NCBI GenBank assembly: GCA_001584585.1
Contig: LSYV01000041.1
Span: forward strand, 113,361 to 177,360
DNA: 64,000 nt
Origin: Gonium pectorale
Taxonomy: Eukaryota > Chlorophyta > Chlorophyceae > Chlamydomonadales > Volvocaceae
Direction: 5' to 3'
Positions 35,501 to 45,900 of this stretch are shown here, piece by piece; position 1 is the first letter of the stretch, and each line of letters opens with the position of its first letter. The position numbers and the translations under genes were made by a program. The notes under the pieces were generated by a model. It was given only the letters and a program-made list of their open reading frames with translations. It was not told the DNA's origin and ran no database searches.

Positions 35501-38443
35501 GATGAGTCTGCAGAGGAGCCGGGCCGCGAGGAGAAGGATGGCGCCTCCGAGGGCGCGCCGCGTATGGTTATGTGCAGGTGAGCCGCGTGGGGGCTTCTTA
35601 TGGGGGCCTAACTGTGACACGGCCTTAATTCTTCATCTGCCTCTTGTCGGATGAGCGTTTGCTCTTATCGGCTCCCGTAGTGGCCGCTCTCGCCAGGATG
35701 TCCACGGAGGACATGGCTAACGAATGCCATCTGCATTCACATATCCGCATAGAGACCTGCCTTCTTACTGCCAACCCAGCCACCGGCGCCAGCCAGCAAG
35801 TTCCCTTTGCTCGGTGGCATGGAATCCCTCACTGTACGCACATGTATTTTATCCTGTGGTGTATAACGACCGTCTTCAACTTCACATCTTGGTGTCGACT
35901 CAACTGCGTTGCCGCTGCGCCGAACTGCAGGCTGAGCCTGCCGCCGTGTGCCGTGCGGGAGCCTGCCGGCCTCACGATCTACATCCTGCCGCCGCAAGCG
36001 GAGGACGTGGCAGCGGCGGCCTCGGACATTGCGGCTCCAGTTACGGCAGCGGTGCCTCACGCCCAGCCAAAAATCGCGGCGCTGCCACCGCCATCACCGC
36101 CGACGATGCCCATCAGCACCGTGCCTCTGGTAGTTCTGCCCCGCGCCGCCGCCACTGAGCTCCGGCAGCTGCACGCCAGCGCGCTTGGCGGAGGCAGCGG
36201 CGCCGTAGGGCGTCTGGAGAGGCTGCTGTCGGCCAATGGCGGCGGTAATTATGAGGGCGACTGTGTTCGCACAGCAGGGCGGGTGGCCGAGGGCGTGGCT
36301 ATGGCGGCGGTCGTGGCTGACGGGGGCGGCCTGCTGCACGCCGCCGCCGCCGAGGTGCGGCAGAGCGGGCTGCTCTCACTGATGGAAGATTTGGTTTCGG
36401 CGCTGCAGGCCACCGCCAGCGCTGACGCCAACGGCGTCGGTGGCGGCGCCGTCGCGGAGGAGGTCGGCGCCGCTGCGGCGGATGGCCCTCCCTCCCCGCC
36501 GTGGGTGCCGCTGTTGGTCCTCCCCTCCTTGCTGGAGTTCTTCGACACCCACCGCATGACCGCATGCCTCCGGGTGGTGCAGCGTATAGCGGCTGAAGAT
36601 CCGACGATGGGGCACGAGGATGGGGGGCGCGAGGGGCAGCGGGCAGGGGGTGACCGTGGCGGAGCGGTGGCGGGCGCCGGGCCTGAGGCGGTGGCGCCGT
36701 CGACCCCGTCCACAGCAGGCGCACGGGCGCCACTGGTGGCGCCGACTCCACTGGTGGCGCCGAGTTCACAGACCAAAGGGAAGAGAATGCCGGCGCGGGC
36801 GGAGGCGGGCCAGCAGGCTGCGGACTCGGCAGGAGACAGCATTGAGAACAAGACCGGCACCCACACTGGCGCGTCAGCGGAGGCAGCTGAGCGTAACTTC
36901 TGCGCTGTGCCGCCTCTGCTGCTGTCCGCGGCTCTGAGCGGCGGCTTCCGCTCGCCCCCCGGCGCGGAGGCGGCCTACCAGGCCTTTAAGGCGGGCCACT
37001 GCGCCGCGCTTGACCGCTGGGCTCTGGCGCTGCTGGCGGCGTTCCGGCTCCCCGCCATGTTCCGCAGTGACGACGGACCGCGCTTCGGGCTGCACCTGGG
37101 CCAGCAGGCGGCGTTCCTGGCGTCGGCGTTGCTGGTGCTGGCGCTGATGGCGGCGACGCTGCCGAGCAACCCCGAGGCGGCGGCCAGGTACGGACCGCCC
37201 GGGCGCAGGCTGTGAACGGGAATGGGCATGGGCGCGGGTGCATGACAGTACCCGTCATAAACATAAACGGCGTAGGATATCCGCGAGCTACCCGCCGAGA
37301 GCAGTCTTGCGCATGCCCTGCGGAGCGGTTTGGTCCCCCGCTTTCGACCGTTCAGCGCTTCAGCCGCATCGGCAACCACACTTCTATGGCATTCGCACGC
37401 AATGCACGTTGGTGTCCCTCACTCCCTGCCTCTCGGCGTTCCCGAACAGGCAGCGCAACGGCCTGCTCCTGCTTCGCGGCTACCTGGACCTGGCGCTTAT
37501 CGCCATCATGGCGGCTGGAGTCCCGCCGTGGGGCGCCGCGCCGCCTCCGCCGCTGCCCGACGGTTGGCGGTCGGCGTGCGGGCGCTACGGTGCTCATTGG
37601 GTGCTGTTCTGCTTCTGGGAGCCAGCAACCCTGCAGGTGCGGGGATGAGTGTGCGCTAGCGCGCTATCGAGCACTGCTGAGCAACCATGAAATGTAACTC
37701 ATGGAATAGTGTGATATGGATGGATACGAATCCATCAGGGCAAACCGTCGGTCGGTCCGAGCGGGAAGCGCACCCGTATCCCTTGCGCCTGTGCTCTACA
37801 CGACTACACCTTCACGGTACCCCCTCCTTTAAGCCTGCCATGCAAATGACGGCGCCTGCTCATCACCGCCGGCGGCCGCATCCCGCGTGTTCAATACGGA
37901 GTGCTGATGTACGAATGTCACAGGGTCGTACCTCACAAGACGACGGCTCTATCCGCCCCTCGCTCCCCGCCCCGCCCCGCCCCTCAGCTGTCACCCCACC
38001 TGCAGGCGCGCCTCGCCCTGGGCGGCATGCTACCCATGTTCCTGCTCGCGCTCCACTTCTACGACCGCCGATGGCCGCCCGCGTTGGCCTTCGCCGTCAG
38101 CTATGCGGGTCTCAGCCTGGCGATGGCGATTGTGACCGACGTCCACGCCCGCCGGCGCTTCCTGCGGCAGTATGTGCCGCCGCCGCCGCCGGCGATAGCC
38201 TCCACTGGCGGGGCAGCATGGAGCCCGCGCCGCCGGCCACCGCCGCCGGCGGCGGATGGAGCTGCGAAAAAGACAGCAGCTGCACCGTTTCGAGCGCCGA
38301 AAATGGCAGCGACGTCCGGCGACGACCGTGACGCTGCCGATGGCAGTGTGTTGAGAAGTGATGGCGACGGCACGGCACGGGCGGCGACGCTTCGCCACCT
38401 TCCTGTCATTGCAGATGCCCCAGAGAGGATTGTGGTTGGATAA
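32546..38443 (+). CDS. Large multi-pass membrane protein, family not recognised
   Basis: Five exons: 32546-33292, 33734-35577, 35931-37187, 37450-37636, 38006-38443, giving 1490 residues. Exon 2 could instead start at 33752 (six residues fewer). An open frame upstream of exon 3 was treated as intron because joining MVMC directly to RLSLPPCAVRE reads smoothly. Predicted membrane segments: about 45-65, 170-235, 250-275, 295-315 (MFLLIAVLPYLAALFWERV), 1250-1275 (AAFLASALLVLALMAATL), 1290-1310, 1325-1345, and several in exon 5 (MLPMFLLALHFY, LAFAVSYAGLSLAMAIV). Two membrane blocks each end in a similar basic motif (YRAYVRSYR; RRRFLRQYV), suggesting an internal duplication. Between them lie about 900 mostly soluble, Ala/Gly-rich residues with helical stretches. 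I cannot assign a function. Related fragments flank the gene at 30.5 and 39.9 kb. Confidence 0.75.
33011..33022. other. Palindrome GACCCATGGGTC within exon 1 of the membrane-protein gene
   Basis: Perfect palindrome inside coding sequence (reading LDPWVR). Here it may simply reflect codon choice. Confidence 0.3.
34267..34278. other. Palindrome GACCCATGGGTC within exon 2 of the membrane-protein gene
   Basis: Second perfect copy inside the same gene, in a low-complexity coding stretch (reading ATHGSP). Confidence 0.3.
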
Positions 38444-38502
38444 GGCGAGCAACGTACGAAGGTGTGTGTACTGGTTGTACGAGCAAGTCGAGGATGTACG
38501 GG

Positions 38503-38507
38503 TGTAA
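38503..38507 (+). terminator. Poly(A) signal TGTAA of the membrane-protein gene
   Basis: TGTAA on the coding strand 60 bp after the stop codon, implying a short 3' UTR. Confidence 0.55.
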
Positions 38508-39882
38508 GCACGGGAGTTAACTGTCGCTTGGTTGGGTGGGGGTGATGATCACCTGTGCAAGGACCTTCCGTTCTCCTTTCACCCCGAGGCTGCACACAGC
38601 CCCGGGGACTCCTCCAGGACTGGTAAGCAGCGTGTCGATGAGAGCACTCTTGCCGCGCACCATTCATGCGTAATGCAAGCCCGATGCATGACAAAGCCAC
38701 ACGCGGCGTGCAGGTGCGTGTGAGCTCCGCGCAGGGGAAATGAGCGCAAGAATAATTAAGTTTTAATGCACGGTACTTGTTTGTACGGCCTTTCTGTCGG
38801 CCAGACGAAACGGCAGGCACAACCTATAAGATATGTCGGCAGACCCCGCCGGCTTTTGTGTGGCGTACTAGGCATACCGCCTCTGAACAACTGATCGGAC
38901 GACGCACGGTATTAAGCCTTTTGGAAGTACCACCGCAATGGGATCCGCGAGACGTCGTCCCAAGCATCACAAGGGCCCGTGCTTATCCTGTTATGGACTT
39001 ATGGTGCGACTGGGCCAATCTGCGGTAGGTCCCGATCCGTGCTCTGCTGGGCGTTTCGTTTGGATAATTGCAGCTGGAGAGTGGATTGGCGCAGACATTA
39101 AAGCTGTGCCAGTCATCCGCCACCTTTGATATCGTAATTGGATTGTACAACTGGGAGATACACCTTTTCTCAGTGCGAGCACATCCAATGCTCACATTAT
39201 CTCCGAGTTGCAAGCTTTGCTTTCTTACGATGCCAATGTACGGCAACGGTATGGCGTACGTCATGATGCCGTCCGAGCCCGCCGATATATACAGATGCCA
39301 CGCCGAGCACAGGCGGTCCGTATAACATTTGCCGCGGCGCACTTGATCAATAGGCAGACACCGCTGCGCGATGATGACTCGCCCGTCGTGGTTAGTTCCG
39401 GCGGATGGATCCTAGCTACCAGCAAGCTACATGCGTGCTTGAAAGTGCTTGGGAGGCAAACGAGCGCGAATAATGATATTAGAAATTCGAGATGATTCGC
39501 AGACCGTTGAGCTGCTGTTGGTGGGAAGGCGTCATGTATGGTGGATGAAGGCGGGTTTCTGCCGCGCGCAATTGCCCCACGCCCTACGTGTGACCCACGC
39601 CGTACATCCCAGTTATCCATCCAGTACGTAATGGTAGTTCCACCACGGGTCTACCCGCTTGGGTTTGGTGCGTGCTACGCCAACGTTTCCTGCATGTTTG
39701 GTTAGTTGGTTGGTCCGTACGCAATTCCTATTGACCGACTGACGAGCTCAATCACGCACCCCACCCGGCGGAGGCTCCCCTGCTGCTGCTGGCTGCCTCG
39801 GCCGCGCGGGGCCGCGTCGGCTGGTGGCGTCGAGACCGGTGCTGGCGAACCTGGGCTGGCAGGGCTGCCATACGCGGCCCTG

Positions 39883-39936
39883 AAGTCCGCCCCCGCAGCC
39901 GCACTGGTGTGGCCGCCTGCGCTGGAGGCCGATCCC
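39883..39936 (+). pseudogene. Direct fragment of the membrane-protein gene exon 2
   Basis: The segment reads SAPAAALVWPPALEADP and is nearly identical in DNA to 35117-35171 (SAPAAALLWPPALEADP). Weaker similarity resumes after an apparent deletion of about 60 bp (a GCGGTGATGG stretch followed by a GGCGGCGG run). No complete gene surrounds it, so it is likely a degenerate duplicate. Confidence 0.6.
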
Positions 39937-41940
39937 GGCGGTGATGGTCAGGCGGCGGCGGCGGCGGCTGACTTTGGGGCTTATGGCGACGGATGGATAC
40001 ATCAGCACTTACGTGTGCAGCTGTGTGCGGAGAGCGTACCCAATGACCCCACTGGCCCTTGCAGGCAGGCACGCACAACTGTTGGAGTGGCGGCAAGCAG
40101 AACACAGGCAGGGTGCGATGTTTGCTTGCAAAAGCGCGTGCATCCATTGCAGCTTGGATTCGCAGGTGGCGTTTGACTTATCAGCCTGCGATCCGAGCCG
40201 GGTCACGCACGGAAACGAATGGATATGTATGCATCGGGCGGGATGTCACATACGGTAGCCTCCAGTTGAGAGTTGGGATGCTTGATTGCAAGGCGACAAC
40301 ATACACGGCCACTAGACGACGACGACCCGTCCCATTAAACACCAATGTCTGCAAGCAAGCTGCCGCTGCCCGCTCCGAGGAAAGTCCGCGCGCGCGCTGG
40401 CCAGCACATACATGCACCAGCACGTCTCCATCCCGCGCGCGCATACCACCGACCCCTGCAACAACGGTCGCCTGGCACATGCGCTTCGATTGCGGCTTGA
40501 TTAAGATGTGGAGCCATAGAGCGAAACAAGGTTCATTCAGTGCGTGAACGAATCGGATGGGCCGCGAGGGAAGGGGTCGTGCAGAACGCACGAGCAATGA
40601 GGCGGATGCAGGCATGCTGAGGCGCCCGACGGCCCAGCCAGCCGCATTATTGGTTGTCGTCGCTGGCTGGGTATGTACCCGCCCGTGGCGTCAGCCAGAG
40701 GTGGCGCAAGCCGATGTCGTCGGTGGCCTCCCTGCCTGCTGCCTGGCCGTTCTGTGAGCAGCAGTCACCAACCAACGATGCCTGCTGTACAAGTCCGACA
40801 CACACGCGTAAACATGAGCCGAGCTGGCGAGGTATGCGTGGGCTCTTGTTGCACGCGCCCGTGCGTGCGTGCGTGTGGGACCCCGTACGTGTGGCATGCA
40901 TGTCAATAATGTCTTACAATGTAAACAGACAGTACCGGTGTTATTATGCGCTTCCCATCCAGTGCTTACATACGTACTCAGTTAGTTGCGCCCTGCCGTT
41001 GATGACCACATAAAGTGAGTACGGGTGCGCAGCATGCAGTCGCCACGCACGATGACATCAACGCCGTACATCAACACACCCATACATCCCGAAAAGGCAG
41101 CTGGGTTGAAACAATCCCGCGAGTAATGTCGACAGGCGCAAAGGCCAGCACGCGCATGCGTTGATTGCTTTGCATGCTTGCGAGCTGATAACGTACGTAC
41201 GGCGTCGTGCATTCCCACGCGCGCGCGCATGTACGACGCAAAGCACTTTGCGGGGCGTCCTCCATGACGCACGGATGCGCGACGGCAGCAGCACATTCCA
41301 TCGACGCAACAACCAAGCAACAGCGCTATGGTGCCGCCCAGCCATATCGCGTACCGCCACCCGAAGCAACGGCCACGTACGGCCCACGTACGGCTGCACA
41401 CACGTGCGCATGCATGGCTTGAACAGTCAGCGATGATGAGCAGGCAGGCAGGCAGGGAGAGACAAGAGAAACAAGGATGGATCGTAAAAGCTTGATTGGT
41501 CCCCATCTCGATGGTATGGATCGGGCAACACCCCGCACGCAACGTACACCTGCCGCCGGTGAGCCCGCCCAAAACGCTCCCTGCCCTCCCCCTTCCTGCA
41601 GCGCATTCTCCTGCACACCGAGAGCAGTGCGTGGAGATAAACACGTAATCGCGCACGTCGGTGACCGGCAAGCACGTACCGGCGAGCGAAAAGATTCATG
41701 ATCGGCGTCGCATGTGTGCCAAGGCAAAGGTCACAAAGCAGCCGGCGGCGGACTGGGAAAAGAAGGAGAACAGTTTTCTGCGGCGCATACTGCGCTGCAG
41801 CTTACTTCACTGCTACAGATGGACGCACGGGTGGACGTACGCCATTGCGACGACATTGCTTTTGCGTCATCAATACTTGGCCGCGCCCGGCGGCAAGCGG
41901 TGGTTCCGCAGATGCTCCCACGCATACATACATGCGCACC

Positions 41941-41997
41941 GCACATGAAGGTGTTTGGCGCACATGAAGGTGTTCGGCGCACATGAAGGTGTTCGGC
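41941..41997. repeat. 19-bp tandem repeat, three units
   Basis: GCACATGAAGGTGTT(T/C)GGC occurs three times in direct succession. Confidence 0.92.
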
Positions 41998-42430
41998 GCA
42001 CACTCGTCAACTACTCGCTCGTGCGCACTCTGTCCCAAACGCCATACAGAATAGCAACCTTCACGCTTCCTTCCATTACGGAAGTGGAATCTGCGGCCAG
42101 CCACACGCACATAGCTAGCACGCAGCAACGCGCGTCGTCGCAGAGGCAAGTTGCTGTATGCTCCTCAAACTATCAGCATTTGACCGCACACGCACGTCGC
42201 AGAAAACATTGATGATGACAAGTAAGTAGCAGCCCGCCCCTAATGCAGCCAAAGGAAAATCGCATGACACCGTTCCTGGAGCAGCAAACGTAACCGCCGA
42301 AAGCGCACCGTCACTGTCGCTCGTACCGCCGTGTGCACGTCGCCATATGTGTACGGAAAAACAGGTCCATGTGGATACTCGGCGCTCTCACGTCAGCGAC
42401 TGGCGCTGCCCAACGCAAACACACGTACGG

Positions 42431-42461
42431 GCACACACACACACACACATGCGCATGCGCA
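42431..42461. repeat. Alternating purine-pyrimidine (CA/GC) tract
   Basis: Nine CA dinucleotides run into ATGCGCATGCGC and, after one break, into a GCGCGCGCG run. Such tracts are the classical Z-DNA-forming sequence. It lies in the intergenic region about 440 bp downstream of the GH9-lectin stop codon. Confidence 0.7.
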
Positions 42462-42900
42462 GCGCGCGCGGAGAGGATAGAAGATGATGATGAAAGTAAT
42501 GGGGGACTCAAAGAAGATAGCCAGAAGAAAGATAGAAAGCCGTGAGGTGTAGACAAAACGGAGTACCGGTATCAGCCCTCACATAGCCGCCATGCAAGAC
42601 ACAAATAGATGAGCAGAGGACGCCAGGAGGACTTCTACACGCTGCCTCGATCGGCCAGCCCGTCAGCAATCGTCACCGCGGTTTGGGGTACGATCGAGGT
42701 TCAGTTGGCTGCTGCGTGTCATCGGGCTGGTGGTTGGCCTTATGTGCCGAGCCCGCTTGATTGATCAAGAGAGATGAAATAAAGGATGAACAAACGCGCG
42801 ATGATGGGCAAACGCCGTTCGTGACTGCCAAAGCCAGGGCACCCAAGATGCCGTTAGATGGAGGAATCATCACCTAGCACTGCCTTCGCACGTACATTGA

Positions 42901-45900
42901 TTAACGGCGGCTGGCACGGCGGCTGGCACGGCGGCCAAACCAAGAGCCACAGGTGCCGCCCTTGGTGCAGGTCGTACAAGTGCTGATGAGACTCGGGACG
43001 TTGACGCGGTCCTTGGCGCACTGAATGCAGTTCGCTCGGAAGGTGGGGACGCCCAGGTACGTCTGTGATGGGATGCGCGGGCGGAGGGGCAGGCGCACAT
43101 GTTGAGGGTAAGCGTCAGTAGTGTATGTGGTGCAAAAGTAAGGCAAGCTACCTACTGCGCTGCGCCAATGCTCATTCATCGGGCATACGGCAGAGCATGC
43201 AGTACGGTTGGCAGGAAGTACGGAAGTGCAGCTCGGGGTGTCCAAAGGCCCGGGCCATTAGTGATTGATTGGCGCCTAGCCGCGTTGATGCGCTGCTGGT
43301 GTCCAAAGTACTAGAGGAACCTGATACCGGCCCCGCCACGCGCCCCCGCTCCCGCCAGTGCGTGCGCGCGTGCGCCAAAAAAAGATAACCAGAAACGGGG
43401 AAGGCAGCCTCTACGGACATACGCACCCGTGCGTGCGCCCTCACCCACCTGGATGCAGCTGTTGCAGATGCCCACGTAGGCACTGCCCATGGACGTGACG
43501 CAGCCAATGCACTCGCTGATGCGACCAAGGTCCGACGCCACAAGAGCGGGGTTTTCGCAAACATTCCAGCAGTTGCTCGCCTTGCCTGCGGGCGCCGTAG
43601 GTTACCGCGCCGTACAGTCGTACCAGTAGGGACTCCAAACGGACGAACTCAAATGTGGCATGACCACATTGCATATGGTGGGACAGACTGTTTCAGACTG
43701 TTACGACATAGCAATGCTGTGCCCGCTGACACACGGGGACACGACGTACGACGCCCCACCGCGGCCGGCGGTACTGTGACAGATTGATACGGTGCGTGCA
43801 GCCTGCTCGCCACCCGGTCAGGTTGCGCACAAGCAGGGCCCATCCCATATAGCTAGGGGACCTGCCTCCCACCGCAACGTGCGGGGCCCATGCGTGCGTT
43901 GGGCCATGCGCAGCGCTAGCTCACCGGCCACGACGTTCTGCGGGACACAGTCTAGGAGACACTTGTTCTGGACATCCTTGTTCGATGAGAAGCCCGATGT
44001 GCCGCACGACAGGCAGTTTGAAAAGGCTGTGCTGCCCGCGGCCTTTACGTTCTTAACGCACTGCTTGCAGGCGTTCTTGTCGACGATGGAGGCGGTGTTG
44101 TCGCACTGGGTGCAGGCGCCCGCATAGTCTGCGCTCGGGTCGCAGACGACGGTCCCGGGCGGGAAGGGCGATGGCGGCTGGGGAGGCGAGGGCGGCGAGG
44201 GCGGAGGTGGGGGCGGCGGAAAGATGGTCACGATGACACCGCCGGTGGCGTTCAGCACTTGCAGGTAGCCGTTTTGTTGGACAACGAGGCTCTGCGGTGA
44301 GTCCGTGTTGCCATCCGGCATCGTGTAGGTCCACGTGTTCACACCTGCACGTACAACATAAGGTGTGTATGTACGGGATTTGAATGCGGTTCAGTAGGTT
44401 GATGAATGCATGAGGGCCCAGCCAGCAGTTGGAAGGCTGCAGGTCGGCGGCCCAGCAGCGCCAAGTCCTTGTTTGCGGGTGCACGCTTTTGATGAGAACG
44501 GAACCGCCATGCGAACGCATGTACGGTTGCAGCTGCCATACTAGGAAGTGCATGCCCATGTATGCACGTACGACAAGCCATCCATCCTGCAGTTGCATTC
44601 GCTCGGTAGGTCGACCGAGCACTGCTGTTGCTTTTCCGTAGACAAAATGCACATGCACATGCACCCGCCCACCGTTCTTGTCTCGCACGATCAGCGCTCC
44701 GTCGGGTTCCCTGAATCCCAGCGTGTAGGGTGCATTGGCCAGGGCAGTCACCGGGTCCGCGTAGGCGGAGGGCGTCGACCATCGGCTGATCTGGGAACCA
44801 GAAAAGCCATAGTTGTTGTACAGAGTCAGGGAGCCGTTCCAGCCAAGCGCCAGAGAGTTGAAGGTGAAGAAGGTCTGGAGGCGGTCCTTGGGCGTGGTGA
44901 TGTTGAGGGGGCTGTTGGTGGCAGACGTGAGAACGCTGCCTCGGGCGAGGGTCGACACGGGAGCGATGATTGCGATGGCACTGGCGGAAGCATCCAGCAG
45001 CCGGACGGTGCAGTCGTCGAGAAGCTGCAGGCACTGTGCGCTGGTGCCGGCCGGGGCATAGTAGCGCCAAGTGGCCACGCCCGCATTGTCCTTAATCGTT
45101 AGCACGCCGTCCGGCTCCTCAAACCCAAGGGTGAAGGGGCCACGGGTGGTCGTGAACGAAGTCTCCGTTGACCAGCGGTATGCGGTCTCCATGTCGAGAA
45201 ACAGGATTCCGTCGTTGCGCATGGTCAGCGAGCAGTACCCGGCTGTCAGGCGGTTCAGGAACGCGCCAGAGCGAAGGACGGTGCCGCGGCAGAGTGTGGT
45301 GCCGATGAAGGGGGAGGGCAGCGGCGGAGCGGGTGAGGGCGGCCGCGGCGAAGGTGGCGGAGGCGCAGCAGGGCAGAGCGTGGCAATGACGCCGCCGGCA
45401 GCATCCAGCACTTGCAGGTGGCCCGTCGTCTTCTGCACCAGGCTCTGCGGGGCGGCGCTGCCGGCCGGCATGGGGTAGGTCCAGGTGGTAGCGCCTGCCG
45501 GTGGAGCACGGCGATTGGCACAAGACACGAGGGGCGAAGTCGCGGGCGTCAGATAGCGTCCATACTACGATATCGCACAGGTACAAGAAAGTTGCCCACC
45601 ACGCACGCTAATCTTGTGATGGGTAGATGCCATGGGTACCGTATATTATGGAACACACGCACAAGGCCTACCCACCGTTTTTGTCCCGCACGACCAGCGC
45701 TCCATCGGGCTCCCTGAATCCCAGCGTGTACGGCGCACCGGCCAAGGCCGTCGCCTGGTCTGCGTAGGCCGCGGGCCAGGAGCACTTGACGGTCTGGTAA
45801 AAGGAGCCGAATCCGTAGTTCTGGTAAAGCGTCAGAGAGCCATCCCAGCCAAGAACCAGAACGTGAACGTTGAAAAACGTCTGCAGGCGGTCGTTCGGCG

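Larger units (their letters stand above)
38444..42900. other. Convergent intergenic region, no gene seen
   Basis: This 4.5-kb stretch lies between two convergent genes. It contains a poly(A) signal at 38503, a remnant of the membrane-protein gene at 39.9 kb, a 19-bp tandem repeat, an alternating purine-pyrimidine tract and many TACGG/CGTAC motifs. It is AT-richer around 38.7-39.6 kb. No splice-consistent coding series was found. Confidence 0.5.

Noticed and set aside
35644..35930. In-frame open sequence upstream of exon 3 of the membrane-protein gene
   Set aside because: It can be read through, but its composition is AT-richer and an excellent CAG acceptor at 35930 joins exon 2 to exon 3 in the right phase.
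44053..45528. A single 491-codon frame across exon 14, the next intron and exon 15
   Set aside because: After KNGG the frame runs into intron sequence ([11 protein letters not shown]) and shifts relative to exon 15; splice sites with phase 1 give the homologous junction GG/VNTWTY.
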